Positions 1 through 9,264 of a DNA stretch of 64,000 nt are shown piece by piece (position 1 is the first letter of the stretch; each line of letters begins with the position of its first letter). The position numbers were made by a program, and so were the translations under genes. The stretch is from Burkholderiales bacterium (GTDB lineage Bacteria > Pseudomonadota > Gammaproteobacteria > Burkholderiales > Burkholderiaceae_C), in contig JAIOOS010000006.1 of the NCBI GenBank assembly GCA_021414305.1, forward strand, positions 434,001 to 498,000, in the 5' to 3' direction. Under the pieces are notes generated by a model. The model saw only the letters and a list, made by a program, of their open reading frames with translations, made no database searches and was not told the origin of the DNA.

Positions 1-272
1 GCGAACGGCGGCACCGCGAACAGCAGGAAGACGTAGAGCGCGAGCGGGTTGCGCTCCCGGCGGGCGAACAGCAGCAGGCTGCCTGCGAGGAGGACGAAGA
101 TCCAGAAGTTGTTCGCCAGGAAAGCGACGGCGGTCACGGCGAGCCAGAGATTGCGCCGGCGCCGGAAGTCCTCGTCGGCCATGCCCATGGCGATCACCGG
201 CCGGCGGAGCACGAGAAAGGTCAGGACCGACAGGACGGCGATGACGACCAGCGCACGCAGATGCTCCGACAT
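1..272 (-). CDS. Membrane protein, N-terminal part (O-antigen polymerase/ligase-like), cut by window edge
   Basis: The frame opens with an ATG at 272-270 and runs off the left edge with no stop, giving about 90 residues. The start reads MSEHLRALVVIAVLSVLTFL and is followed by two more hydrophobic stretches (about residues 45-62 and 75-90) separated by basic loops, so this is the N-terminus of a polytopic inner-membrane protein. It is divergent from epsI and lies next to xrtB. In exosortase-type polysaccharide clusters that place is often held by a Wzy/WaaL-like polymerase or ligase, so that is the likely role. The family is inferred from context; the catalytic part is outside the window. Confidence 0.6.
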   Translation of the reverse strand, partial: MSEHLRALVVIAVLSVLTFLVLRRPVIAMGMADEDFRRRRNLWLAVTAVAFLANNFWIFVLLAGSLLLFARRERNPLALYVFLLFAVPPF

Positions 273-416
273 CGCTCAGCTCCGGCGGCGGGCGTGCGGG
301 TTCGCACGAAGCCGGTGCGCGCCTGCGGCGGGCGCCCCCTGGCGGCGCGGGGAGATGCGTCGGCGCCGCGCCGGCTCGGCGACAATTCCGGCGCCTGTAT
401 GTCGCGGAGACCGTCC

Positions 417-1112
417 ATGAAGCTCGGATTCACTGCCCTGGTGCTCGCCGCGCTGATGTGCGGCGCCTCGGTCGCGGGCATCGCGGCCCGTCCGGGTGCC
501 AAGGGTCCCGACAACGGCATGGGCATCAAGCTCGAAGTGGCCGTGCCGACGCGCTTTGGCGACTGGGTGATGCTGACCGATCAGCCGACGCAGGTCGTCA
601 ATCCGCAAACGCAAGAACTCCTGAATTCGATCTATAGCCAGATCGTCAGCCGAACGTATGTCCACAAGGACGGCTACCGGATCATGCTGTCGATGGCCTA
701 CGGCGACGACCAGCGCGGCGGCCTGCAGGCGCACCGGCCCGAGGTCTGCTATCCGGCCCAAGGCTTCAAGGTCAGCAGCAACGTCGACGGCACCCTGACG
801 ACGCCTTACGGGCCGATCGAAGTCCGGCGGCTGACAACGAACTTCGGCGCGCGCAACGAGCCGGTGACCTACTGGCTGACGGTGGGCGACCAGGTGATCA
901 AGAACAGCTTCGACAAGCGGATGGCCGAGCTCCGGCTCGCCCTCACCGGGCAGATCCCTGACGGGCTGCTGTTCCGGATCTCCTCGATCGACGCCGATCC
1001 GGCACGGGCGTTCGCTATGCAGCAACGCTTCGCCGCCGACATGATGTCGGTCGTCCCCGGGGAAACGCGTCGCAAGCTGAGCGGACTGGCGTCGCCGGCC
1101 AGCGCGAGCTGA
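417..1112 (+). CDS. epsI: EpsI family exopolysaccharide/exosortase-associated protein
   Basis: A protein of 231 residues with one N-terminal hydrophobic segment (MKLGFTALVLAALMCGASVA), so periplasmic and membrane-anchored or secreted. The stretch AHRPEVCYPAQGF is the conserved His/Cys-containing motif of the EpsI family, which accompanies exosortases either as a separate gene or fused to the exosortase C-terminus. The start at 417 is chosen because GGAGA sits six bases upstream; an in-frame ATG at 399 is possible. The gene is convergent with xrtB, and the two stop codons are directly adjacent at 1110-1115. The role in polysaccharide production is known only by association. Confidence 0.85.
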   Translation: MKLGFTALVLAALMCGASVAGIAARPGAKGPDNGMGIKLEVAVPTRFGDWVMLTDQPTQVVNPQTQELLNSIYSQIVSRTYVHKDGYRIMLSMAYGDDQRGGLQAHRPEVCYPAQGFKVSSNVDGTLTTPYGPIEVRRLTTNFGARNEPVTYWLTVGDQVIKNSFDKRMAELRLALTGQIPDGLLFRISSIDADPARAFAMQQRFAADMMSVVPGETRRKLSGLASPASAS

Positions 1113-2006
1113 TCACAGCGCGCCCGCCCGGCGCGCCTCGCGGCCGCCGAGCAGCCGCGCCAGCAACGCGTCGAAAGCGAAGAAGAAGGCCAGCGCCACC
1201 AGCATCAGCACGATGCCGGCGAAGCCGTGCAGGAAGCCCTGCCCCGCCTCGTCGCCGAGGTGGTAGGTGATCAGCACCAGCGCGATCACGCGAACGATGT
1301 TGGCGGCGAAGGCGATCGGCAGGATGCTGGCCAGCATCAGCGCGTTGTGCAGGCGGCTGGCCCGCGCCATGAGGTACATGAAGAGCGTGCCGAGCGCCGT
1401 CAGGCTGTACATCGAGTGCAGCCCGGAGCAGGCGTCGGCGACGAGCATCTGGTACTGGCCGATCGTCAGGACCACGCCGCTGCGCGAGATCGGGTAGCCG
1501 ACCCGGTACAGCAGCTCGACGACGATCGCCGAGATCCATTGCTTGAGCGGGCCGGTGATCGCGTCGACCAGGATGCCCGGCAGCGGGATCATGAAGATGA
1601 AATAGAACAGCGGGAACCAGGCCAGGCGCAGCGCCGCCGGCCCCTTGATCAGGAGCAGCACGCCGGCGACGACGAAGGGCTGCGAGGCGAATTCGAGGAT
1701 CGAGATGCCGACCACCCGGCCGGCCACGTACACCAGCAGGCCGAGGGAGAACAGCAGCCAGCCGCGCACCGGCGCCGGCGCCGCGGGCAGCGCCATCAGC
1801 GGCCGGCGAATCCCCCAGAACAGCCAGACGATGACGGCCAGCACCAGGGCGCCGTGGGCATGGTCCTCGGACTGCCAGAGGCCGTTGGCCGCGTTCCAGT
1901 AGAGCGGCAGGTACATCGCCGCGAAGCCGGCGAGGACGATCCACCACGCGGCGTTCCGGTCCGCGCCCAGCGGGGCGGGCGACGGCGACGGAAGGACGCT
2001 GCTCAC
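1113..2006 (-). CDS. xrtB: Exosortase (XrtB type)
   Basis: A polytopic membrane protein of 297 residues with about eight hydrophobic segments. The exosortase catalytic triad is visible in order: Cys in DACSGLHSMYSL, Arg in NIVRVIALVLI, and His in the following YHLGDEAGQGFLHGFAG region. Exosortases are transpeptidase-like enzymes that process PEP-CTERM-type C-terminal signals and are coupled to exopolysaccharide export. The GTG start overlaps the stop of epsG (GTGA), so translation is probably coupled. The absence of a fused EpsI domain and the presence of a separate epsI beside it fit the B type. No PEP-CTERM substrate was recognised in this window. Confidence 0.88.
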   Translation of the reverse strand: MSSVLPSPSPAPLGADRNAAWWIVLAGFAAMYLPLYWNAANGLWQSEDHAHGALVLAVIVWLFWGIRRPLMALPAAPAPVRGWLLFSLGLLVYVAGRVVGISILEFASQPFVVAGVLLLIKGPAALRLAWFPLFYFIFMIPLPGILVDAITGPLKQWISAIVVELLYRVGYPISRSGVVLTIGQYQMLVADACSGLHSMYSLTALGTLFMYLMARASRLHNALMLASILPIAFAANIVRVIALVLITYHLGDEAGQGFLHGFAGIVLMLVALAFFFAFDALLARLLGGREARRAGAL

Positions 2007-2917
2007 TCCTTCCTCTTCTTCCGCTTCTGCTTCAGCGGCACCTCGTTCAGCACCGAACCGACGACGGCGACGCCGGCATCCATCAGGCCCTGGACGAGAT
2101 CGGTGAAGGCCGAGACCCGGGTCGCGCCGCTGCGCGCGACCGCCAGGGCAGCGCCGGTCTTGACGGCGATCATGGCCGCGTCTTCGCCGACGTTCATCGC
2201 CGGCGTGTCGACGATGACGACGTCGTACATGCCGCGCACGCCGATCATGAATTCCTCGAAATTGAGGCGGTTGAGGAGCTCGAGCGGATTCGGCGGCGTC
2301 GGCCCTGCCGGCAGCACCGAGAGGCCGGCGAGGTCGGGGATGCGAACGATCGCCTCCTCGCGCAGGCGCCCGGCGAGCATGGTGGAGAAGCCGATCCGGT
2401 TCTCGAGCGAGAACAGGAAATGCTGGCGGGGCGTGCGCATGTCGGCGTCGACCAGCAGGGTGCGCTCGCCGAGCTGGGCGAAGACGACGGCGAGGTTGGC
2501 GGCGAGGTAGGTCCGGCCCTCGCCGCGCTCGGCGCCGACGATGGTCAGCACCTGGCGCTCCTCGGCGCGGTCGAACCAGCGCAGCATGAGCTGCGAGCGG
2601 ATTGCGCGCAGCTGCTCGACGCGCGAGCTGAACGGCTGGTAGGCGGCGACGATCTCGTCGCTCAGGCCGCGCGTTTCGCCCGGCACCTTGCGCAGGTAGG
2701 CGTAGGCGAACTGGCGCGACAGCGCGAACTGGACCTCGGCCTCGCCGATCAGGCCGAGCCGAACCGCCGCCTCGCCGAAGCGCAGGTTGTGCGCCCGCTG
2801 GTAGACGAGAACCCGCTCGGCTTCCTCGGTCGTGAGCTGGCCGCCGTCGACCAGAATCGCGCCGAGCGTGCGGGTGGCGCGCGGCGGATTGCCGAGCGTG
2901 GAGACGACGCCGGTCAC
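2003..2917 (-). CDS. epsG: Chain-length-determinant tyrosine kinase EpsG (CpsD/CapB family)
   Basis: 304 residues. The N-terminal 100 or so residues (GAILVDGGQLTTEEAERVLV onward) resemble the small domain found at the N-terminus of GspE-type ATPases. The rest is a BY-kinase/MinD-like ATPase with a Walker A at GAERGEGRTY, a Walker A' at LLVDADMRTP and a Walker B at VVIVDTPAM. The P-loop has Arg where most CpsD proteins have Lys, and the C-terminus is a lysine/arginine tail without the usual tyrosine cluster, so autophosphorylation may differ from the classic model. It overlaps both epsF upstream and xrtB downstream by GTGA, and would partner the Wzz-like EpsF to control chain length. Confidence 0.87.
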   Translation of the reverse strand: MTGVVSTLGNPPRATRTLGAILVDGGQLTTEEAERVLVYQRAHNLRFGEAAVRLGLIGEAEVQFALSRQFAYAYLRKVPGETRGLSDEIVAAYQPFSSRVEQLRAIRSQLMLRWFDRAEERQVLTIVGAERGEGRTYLAANLAVVFAQLGERTLLVDADMRTPRQHFLFSLENRIGFSTMLAGRLREEAIVRIPDLAGLSVLPAGPTPPNPLELLNRLNFEEFMIGVRGMYDVVIVDTPAMNVGEDAAMIAVKTGAALAVARSGATRVSAFTDLVQGLMDAGVAVVGSVLNEVPLKQKRKKRKE

Positions 2918-4341
2918 GAGCGCGCCCCCGGCAAGGCCGCCATCACCGGCCGGTGCGGCGGCGGGCTGCCGATCATCAGGAGCTTGCGGAACACCGGCTG
3001 CTTCGAGCCCGCCGGGCGGAGCACGCCGATCACCGGCACGCCGGCGGTGACGACCAGGTCCTCGGGCCGGCGCACGCGACGGTCCAGCGCCTCCAGGCCG
3101 AGCGCAGCGGCGAGGCCGGCCACGAGCCCGCCGAGCAGCGAGGCGACGATGCCCATCAGCACCTTCGGCCGCGACGGCTCGATCGGCAACACGGCAGGGC
3201 TGAGGAGCCGGGTATTGGCCTGATCGTTCTGCCCCTCCATGTTGAGCTGGGTCAGGCGTTGCGAGACGTTGTCGTAAGCGCGTTGCGCCGCCTCGACGTC
3301 GCGCACGTAGACGGCGATCTGGTCCTTGTCGGCGCGCAGCGCGAGGAGCTGCTTCTTCTGCGCCTCGACCATCGCCTGGAGCTCGCCGACCTTCTGCCCG
3401 CTGCCGCGATTGCTGACCGTCGCGCCACCGGAAACCCGCCGGGTCTCGGCCGCCAACTGGCGCTGCAGCTCGGCGACCTGCGTCTCAAGCTGGATACGCG
3501 CCGGATGGTTCTTGCCGAGCTGGCCGCTGGCCTCGGTGAGCTTCGTCTCCGCAGCCGCGAGCTGCGCCTTGAGGTTCTGCACAGCGGGGCTCAGCAGCAC
3601 GTCGGGCGAGGTCTCGCCGCCGCTGTTGCGCTGCCGGGTCGTGGTCTCGACCCGTTCCGACTGCGCCAGCGCGAGCTGGGTGATGAGCGCCGTGTAGCGA
3701 GCGCTTTCCTGGTCGAGCCGCTCGTCGCTGACGACGATGCCCTTGGTCTGCTGGAACTTCGAAAGCGTCGCTTGCGCGTTCTCGAGGTTGGCCCGCAGGG
3801 TCTTGGCCTGCTTTTCGAGGAATACGGCCGACTGCCGCGCGGGCGCGATGCGCAGGTCGACCGAGACGTCCATGTAGGCCTGGGCGAAGGCATTGGCCGC
3901 AAGCTGGGCGAATTCCGGATCGCCCGCGGTAAAGGCCAGGTTGATGAGATTGCTGCCGCGTGTGGGCTCGACCGACAATCCACGCTCGAGCACGCTGGCG
4001 AAGTAGCGCTCGAGCGGAATCTTCGCCTTCGTGGCCTCGCGCCATTGCGCCACCGCCGTCGACGAACGATCGACACCGAGGATCTTGACCGCCTGGGAGG
4101 CGACGCGCTCGCTCTTCAGCACCTCGATCTGGGTCGCCATGTAGCTCGGCGCCGCCAGCGCCGGCGCGAGCGCGCCGAGCGCGGGATCGATCCGCATCTC
4201 GACAATCAGCGAGGTCTCGGCGGTGTACTGCTTCGGCCACAGCAACGTCGCCGTGACCCCCGAGGCCGCGATGACGACGAACAGGGCCAGGACGAGCCAT
4301 TTGCGCGCCCAGACGATACGAAGGAACTGAGTCGCGATCAC
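2914..4341 (-). CDS. epsF: Chain-length determinant protein EpsF (Wzz family)
   Basis: 475 residues starting at a GTG. It shows the Wzz topology: a transmembrane helix near residues 13-33, a long periplasmic region rich in Gln/Ala/Glu heptads (coiled coil, about 160-370), and a second transmembrane helix near 400-425 (VLMGIVASLLGGLVAGLAAA). The cytoplasmic tail is about 50 residues. Such co-polymerases form inner-membrane oligomers that set polymer length and work with a cytoplasmic BY-kinase, here EpsG, whose start overlaps this stop. Ten bases separate it from epsE upstream. Confidence 0.88.
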   Translation of the reverse strand: MIATQFLRIVWARKWLVLALFVVIAASGVTATLLWPKQYTAETSLIVEMRIDPALGALAPALAAPSYMATQIEVLKSERVASQAVKILGVDRSSTAVAQWREATKAKIPLERYFASVLERGLSVEPTRGSNLINLAFTAGDPEFAQLAANAFAQAYMDVSVDLRIAPARQSAVFLEKQAKTLRANLENAQATLSKFQQTKGIVVSDERLDQESARYTALITQLALAQSERVETTTRQRNSGGETSPDVLLSPAVQNLKAQLAAAETKLTEASGQLGKNHPARIQLETQVAELQRQLAAETRRVSGGATVSNRGSGQKVGELQAMVEAQKKQLLALRADKDQIAVYVRDVEAAQRAYDNVSQRLTQLNMEGQNDQANTRLLSPAVLPIEPSRPKVLMGIVASLLGGLVAGLAAALGLEALDRRVRRPEDLVVTAGVPVIGVLRPAGSKQPVFRKLLMIGSPPPHRPVMAALPGARS

Positions 4342-4351
4342 GGCTGTGCCT

Positions 4352-5164
4352 TCAGAAGAGGGATTCCTTGACGTAAACGACGTCGTCGCGCTGAAGCAGG
4401 TCGTTCGGACGCACCTCGAGGATCTTGACTTGGCCCGTCGAGTCGCGCCGGTGCACGCGGATTCCCCGCTCCGTGCCGCGCGCGGTCAGGCCGCCGCCGG
4501 CGGCCAGCGCCTGCATCAGCGTCATGCCGCGCTCGAGCCGGAGCTGCCCCGGGCGCTGCACCTCGCCGTAAATATAGACAGTCGGCGCCCGGTCGACATA
4601 GATGATGTCGCCGTTCTCCACCTGCACGTCGAGCTCGGCGCGCCCGGACTGGAGAATCGCCGGCAGATCGATGTCGAGCTTGACCGGTTGCCCGTTGCGG
4701 GTGCCGACCAGGGTGACGATGTCGGCTCCGCCGGGAACGACGCCGCCAGCCGCGGCGATCATCTCCGACACCTTGCTGCTGACCAGTTCGATCGGGTAGC
4801 GCCCGGGCTTGCCGACCTGGCCCAGCACCGAGATCTGCGAGCTGAGGATGCGAAGCGTCTGGATGGTGACCTGAGGCCGCAGGACGAAGCCGCCCTCGCG
4901 CAGCATCGTCTCGATGCGCCGTTCCGCCGCCGAGATCGTGAGCCCGCCGATGGTGACGGCGCCGATCAGCGGTACGTTGATCTGCCCGCCCTCGGAGATG
5001 CGCGCCTCGACCGCCAGGTCGGGGTTCTGGAAGACGCTGACCTTGACGACGTCGCCCGGCCCGAGCACCGGCTCGACCTTGGCCGGCTCGACCCGGGCCG
5101 GCTGGGCCAGCGCGATCGGCACCGCAAGGAAGAACAGCAGCGCGAATTTCAGAAAGTACCGCAT
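4352..5164 (-). CDS. epsE: Polysaccharide export protein EpsE (Wza/Poly_export family)
   Basis: 270 residues. The signal peptide (MRYFLKFALLFFLAVPIALAQ) is followed by a Poly_export domain beginning at LGPGDVVKVSVFQNPDL and two SLBB-like domains (about residues 105-175 and 190-260). No lipobox cysteine is present, unlike E. coli Wza, so anchoring may differ. A good ribosome site (GAGGA) precedes the ATG. It would form the outer-membrane export channel for the polymer, in one transcription unit with epsF, epsG and xrtB. Confidence 0.88.
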   Translation of the reverse strand: MRYFLKFALLFFLAVPIALAQPARVEPAKVEPVLGPGDVVKVSVFQNPDLAVEARISEGGQINVPLIGAVTIGGLTISAAERRIETMLREGGFVLRPQVTIQTLRILSSQISVLGQVGKPGRYPIELVSSKVSEMIAAAGGVVPGGADIVTLVGTRNGQPVKLDIDLPAILQSGRAELDVQVENGDIIYVDRAPTVYIYGEVQRPGQLRLERGMTLMQALAAGGGLTARGTERGIRVHRRDSTGQVKILEVRPNDLLQRDDVVYVKESLF

Positions 5165-5265
5165 GTGGTCCTCAACGTGAATCGAACCCGGTGGCGATAC
5201 AGGCCGCCGCTCTCCCGGGAGGGCGGCGGTCGAACTGTCGGCAACCGGTCACCGGCGTACCGGCA

Positions 5266-6309
5266 CTATTTCATCCCCTTGAGACCCTTGTCGAGCGTAG
5301 CGCCGCTCGGCATCGAGGCCGGAGCGGTGTCACGGGGAGCGATATCAACCTGGGACGCTGCATTGACCGGCGGCGGCAGGTCAGCGAGGACCGAGGTCTT
5401 CGGCTTCTCCTCCGGGGCCGGAGCAGGGGCCGGCGCCGGCTTGTTCGCCGCGTAGTCGCCGACGTACTCGACCTTGGCCGCTGCGCGCAATGCCCTGATG
5501 TCGTCGGCGATCATCTTGCGCTTGCGCTCGTTGATCAGGTACTGCTGGATCGCCACGGTGGCGGCCTGGAGGTCGACGGGCTGGCTGCGCGAGCCCACCA
5601 GGTGCACCACCCGTGCGCCTTTCGGCCCGGCGGCGAAGACCGCCTGGCCGTCCTTCAGCGCGGCGAACTGCTCGACGCTCGTGAGCGGCAGCTGCTCGGC
5701 GGCGCGCACCCCTTCGGAGCCCTGGAACTTGATGTTGTTGGCCTTGAGGTAGTCGATGAAGGCCGAGAAGGTCTTCGCCCCGGCCAGGGCGGTCCTCAGG
5801 GTCTCGACCTGCGCAGCGGGAACGTCGATGTCGACCTCCTGCATGTTGTAGATCCGCCGGTTGGCGAAGAGGGCCGGATTCTTCTCGTAGTAGGCCTTCA
5901 CCTCGTCGGCCGTGGGCTTGGTCACGCCCTCACCGATCTTCTCGAGGTAGGCGCGGGCGATGATCTCGCGCCGCGCGGCCTCGATCTGCAGCATCACGCG
6001 CGGGTCGCGATCGAGCTTCTGGTCGGTCGCCTTCTGCAGGGCGACCTCCTGGTCGATCAGGCGCTCCAGCGCCTGCCCGCCCGCCGACGCCGCCTGCTCG
6101 GGCGACGCGGCGCGCTGCTGGGCGAGCACCTGGTTGATCTGCAGGACGGTAATTTCTTCCTTGTTCACCTTGGCCGCCGTCTGCGAGGCGACCTTGTCCT
6201 TCTTCTTGTCGCCGCAACCCGCCACGAGCGTGACGAGTGCGAGAGCGGCGACCACGACGGTCAGCGAACGGTACGAACGGGCAAGGGGCCGTGGCGGGCG
6301 TGAGGTCAT
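5266..6309 (-). CDS. epsD: EpsD family lipoprotein, peptidyl-prolyl isomerase-like
   Basis: 347 residues. The N-terminus carries a hydrophobic stretch ending in a lipobox-like VTLVAGC near residue 27, so it is a predicted lipoprotein. An SurA/parvulin-like N-domain follows (NKEEITVLQINQVLAQQRAA, helices to about residue 150), then a region resembling the EpsD PPIase domain. The C-terminal 80 residues are rich in Pro and Ala and look disordered. EpsD is a constant member of exosortase-type polysaccharide clusters, where it probably helps fold or assemble export components. A 101-base gap separates it from epsE. The same frame stays open upstream into pyk, but the ATG at 6309 begins the real protein. 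Confidence 0.8.
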   Translation of the reverse strand: MTSRPPRPLARSYRSLTVVVAALALVTLVAGCGDKKKDKVASQTAAKVNKEEITVLQINQVLAQQRAASPEQAASAGGQALERLIDQEVALQKATDQKLDRDPRVMLQIEAARREIIARAYLEKIGEGVTKPTADEVKAYYEKNPALFANRRIYNMQEVDIDVPAAQVETLRTALAGAKTFSAFIDYLKANNIKFQGSEGVRAAEQLPLTSVEQFAALKDGQAVFAAGPKGARVVHLVGSRSQPVDLQAATVAIQQYLINERKRKMIADDIRALRAAAKVEYVGDYAANKPAPAPAPAPEEKPKTSVLADLPPPVNAASQVDIAPRDTAPASMPSGATLDKGLKGMK

Positions 6310-6436
6310 GAAATTTTTGCGGACAAGCCGTCTCCTGGCGAGATGCCTTGCCGAGTTTAGAGGGCGAGGCAATCGCCATGCCACGGTCCGCCGTGCGAAA
6401 GTGCCGTGCCCACGCGCGTCGAGATGCACGGGCCCG

Positions 6437-6461
6437 AAAACACCCCCGCGAATGCGGGGGT
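6437..6461 (-). terminator. Hairpin terminator after pgk-pyk
   Basis: Perfect 8-bp stem ACCCCCGC/GCGGGGGT (6442-6449 and 6454-6461) with a GAAT loop. Read on the minus strand it is followed by a short T-rich stretch (GTGTTTT), 12 bases after the pyk stop. It fits an intrinsic terminator separating the glycolytic pair from the eps operon. Confidence 0.7.
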
Positions 6462-6473
6462 CAGCGCACCCGC

Positions 6474-7916
6474 TCAGCCGACCCGAACCACCTTCAGCAT
6501 GTTCGTGCCTCCCGGGTAACCCATCGGCTCGCCGCAGGTGATGCCATAGGTGTCGCCGGGCTTGAGCACGCCCGATTCGACCAGCAGCTCCTCGGCGTGC
6601 TTCAGGGCCTCGTCGCGGTCGGCGAAGCTCGGCATCAGCAGCGGCGTGACGTTGCGATACATCGCCATCCGGCGCTGGCTGCGAATCTGCGAGGTAATGC
6701 CGAAGATCGGCACGTGGATCTTCTGCCGGCTCATCCAGAGCGCGGTCGAGCCCGATTCGGTGAGCGCCAGGATCGCCTTGCAGCCGAGGTGGAAGGCGGT
6801 GAAGAGCGCGGCCATGGCGATCGACTGGTCGATCCGGCCGAAGGTCTTGTTGGTGAAGCCGGCGTCGAGCGAGATCTCCTCCGAGCGCTCCGACTCGACG
6901 CAGATCGAGGCCATCATCTCGACCGTCTCCACCGGATAGCGGCCCGCCGCCGTCTCGGCCGAGAGCATGACCGCATCGGTGCCGTCGAGCACCGCGTTGG
7001 CGACGTCGCTGACCTCGGCGCGGGTCGGCACCGGGTTGACGATCATCGATTCCATCATCTGCGTCGCGGTGATGGTGATGCGGTCCATCTCCCGGGCCAT
7101 CTTGATCATGCGTTTCTGCAGCGCCGGCACTGCCGCGTTGCCGACCTCGACCGCCAGGTCGCCGCGCGCCACCATGATCCCGTCGGACGCCTTGAGGATG
7201 GCCTCGAGCGCCGGAATCGCCTCGCTGCGCTCGATCTTGGCGATGAGCTGCGGCTTGTGCCGCCACGCCTCGCCGGCAACGTTGGCGAGCTGGCGTGCCA
7301 TTTCCATGTCGGTCGCGCTTTTCGGGAAGCTCACCGCCAGGTATTCGCACTGGAAGGCCATCGCGGTCTTGATGTCTTCCATGTCCTTGGCGGTCAGGGC
7401 CGGCGCGGTAAGGCCGCCGCCGGCCTTGTTGATGCCCTTGTTGTTCGACAGCTCGCCGCCGACGACGACGCTGGTGTGCACCTCCTCGCCGCGCACCGCG
7501 TCGACCACCAGGCGCAGCAGCCCGTCGTTGAGGAGCAGCGTGTCGCCGGGGCGGACGTCGCGCGGCAGCTCCTTGTAATCGAGGCCGACGCGCCCGCTCG
7601 TGCCGAGCCCGGTCCAGGCGGCGTCGAGCACGAGCTTCTCGCCCGCCACCAGCAGGGTCTTGCCGCCCTCGATCTTGCCGACGCGGATCTTCGGGCCCTG
7701 CAGGTCGGCCATGATCGCGACCTCCTTGCCGACCTTCTTGGCGACCTCGCGGACCATTGCGGCCCGGTCGATGTGGTCCTGGGCGCTGCCGTGCGAGAAG
7801 TTGAGGCGGACGACGTCGACGCCGGCGCGGATCATCCTTTCCAGCACCTCGGGCGAGCTCGAAGCCGGCCCCATGGTGGCGACGATCTTGGTGGCGCGCG
7901 GAGCGGTCGTGTCCAT
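6474..7916 (-). CDS. pyk: Pyruvate kinase
   Basis: 480 residues, the usual length. It converts phosphoenolpyruvate and ADP to pyruvate and ATP in the cytoplasm. Visible signatures are the N-terminal KIVATMGPASSS, the substrate-binding RLNFSHG, the active-site IMVARGDLAVEVG, and TATQMMESMI (TATQMLESM type). The ATG at 7916 shares its A with the TGA stop of pgk (TGATG), so it is likely to be translated by coupling from pgk. A TTG three bases upstream is in frame, but the ATG is preferred. Confidence 0.96.
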   Translation of the reverse strand: MDTTAPRATKIVATMGPASSSPEVLERMIRAGVDVVRLNFSHGSAQDHIDRAAMVREVAKKVGKEVAIMADLQGPKIRVGKIEGGKTLLVAGEKLVLDAAWTGLGTSGRVGLDYKELPRDVRPGDTLLLNDGLLRLVVDAVRGEEVHTSVVVGGELSNNKGINKAGGGLTAPALTAKDMEDIKTAMAFQCEYLAVSFPKSATDMEMARQLANVAGEAWRHKPQLIAKIERSEAIPALEAILKASDGIMVARGDLAVEVGNAAVPALQKRMIKMAREMDRITITATQMMESMIVNPVPTRAEVSDVANAVLDGTDAVMLSAETAAGRYPVETVEMMASICVESERSEEISLDAGFTNKTFGRIDQSIAMAALFTAFHLGCKAILALTESGSTALWMSRQKIHVPIFGITSQIRSQRRMAMYRNVTPLLMPSFADRDEALKHAEELLVESGVLKPGDTYGITCGEPMGYPGGTNMLKVVRVG

Positions 7917-9127
7917 CAACTTCCTTGTGAGGCTTCTGAGGCGCGGCGCTCGAGGATCTCGATCGCCGGCAGGGTCTTGCCTTCGAGCACCTCGAGGAAG
8001 GCGCCGCCGCCGGTCGAGATGTAGCCGATGTCCTTCTCGATCCCGTACTTGGCGATCGCCGCCAGCGTGTCGCCGCCGCCGGCGATGCTGAACGCACCCG
8101 AGGCGGCGATCGCCCGGGCGATGGTCTCGGTGCCGTGGGCGAAAGCGTCGAACTCGAACACGCCGACCGGGCCGTTCCAGACGATCGTGCCGGCCGACTT
8201 CAGCACCTCGGCCAGTGCCGCCGCGGTCTCGGGGCCGATGTCGAGGATCAGGTCGGCGCTCGCCACGTCGGCGACCCGCTTCACGCTCGCCGGCGCCTCC
8301 GCCTTGAACTCGGTGGCGGTGACGACGTCGACGGGAATCGGCACCTCGGCGCCGCGCGCCCGCATCGCGTCGATGACCGAACGCGCTTCGCCGAGCAGCG
8401 TGGGCTCGGCCAGGCTCTTGCCGATGGGCAGGCCCTCGGCCAGCAGGAAGGTGTTGGCGATGCCGCCGCCGACGATCAGCTTGTCGACCTTGGTCGACAA
8501 GCTTCGCAGGATCAGGAGCTTGGTCGAGACCTTGCTGCCGGCGACGATCGCGATCAGCGGCCGCTTCGGCCTGGCCAGCGCCTTGGTCAGCGCGTCGATC
8601 TCGGCGGCGAGCAGCGGGCCGGCGCAGGCGATGGGTGCGAACTCGGCGATGCCGTAGGTCGTGGCCTCGGCGCGATGCGCGGTGCCGAAGGCGTCGTTGA
8701 CGAACACGTCGCAGAGCTTCGCCATCTTCTGCGCGAGCGCCGGATCGTTCTTCTTCTCGCCGCGGTTCAGGCGGCAGTTCTCGAGCACGACCAGCTCGCC
8801 CGGCGCGACCTCGACGCCCTCGACCCAGTTCGTCTTCACCGGCACCTCGCGGCCGAGCAGCTCGGCGAGGCGCGCAGCGACGGGCGCCAGCGAATCCTCG
8901 GGCTTCGGCTCGCCCTCGGTCGGTCGGCCGAGGTGCGAGGTGACCATCACCGCAGCGCCGGCGGCGAGCGCGGAGCGGATGCAGGGCAGCGAGGCGCGGA
9001 TTCGCGTGTCTTCGGTGATGCGCCCGGCGTCGTCCTGCGGCACGTTCAGGTCGGCGCGGATGAAGACGCGCCGGCCGGCGAGCGCACCGCGCGAGGCGAG
9101 ATCGGTGAAGCGGAGGAAGGTGGTCAT
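7916..9127 (-). CDS. pgk: Phosphoglycerate kinase
   Basis: 403 residues. It interconverts 1,3-bisphosphoglycerate plus ADP with 3-phosphoglycerate plus ATP. Seen are [13 protein letters not shown] near residue 20 (the PGK signature), [11 protein letters not shown] (substrate binding), GGGIANTFL and the C-terminal GGGDTLAA nucleotide-binding loop. First gene of the pgk-pyk unit, divergent from the VIT-domain gene; the 137-base gap at 9128-9264 must hold both promoters. Confidence 0.96.
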   Translation of the reverse strand: MTTFLRFTDLASRGALAGRRVFIRADLNVPQDDAGRITEDTRIRASLPCIRSALAAGAAVMVTSHLGRPTEGEPKPEDSLAPVAARLAELLGREVPVKTNWVEGVEVAPGELVVLENCRLNRGEKKNDPALAQKMAKLCDVFVNDAFGTAHRAEATTYGIAEFAPIACAGPLLAAEIDALTKALARPKRPLIAIVAGSKVSTKLLILRSLSTKVDKLIVGGGIANTFLLAEGLPIGKSLAEPTLLGEARSVIDAMRARGAEVPIPVDVVTATEFKAEAPASVKRVADVASADLILDIGPETAAALAEVLKSAGTIVWNGPVGVFEFDAFAHGTETIARAIAASGAFSIAGGGDTLAAIAKYGIEKDIGYISTGGGAFLEVLEGKTLPAIEILERRASEASQGS

Positions 9128-9264
9128 GCGCGCGGCAAAGCGGCGATTTTAGGCGCCGGCCCCAAGGGCCCCGATCGGTTTCACCCCGAACGCCCGCCTC
9201 GCACGTTCCACCCAGCGAGGCCGAACCCGCCTCGCCCCCTCACTCTGGCGAAAGACCCGTGACC

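Noticed and set aside
5266-8097. A 943-codon open frame running from epsD antisense through pyk
   Set aside because: Only the part from ATG 6309 is a lipoprotein with EpsD features; the rest is the antisense of pyk with Arg/Gly/Asp-rich composition typical of GC-rich shadow frames.
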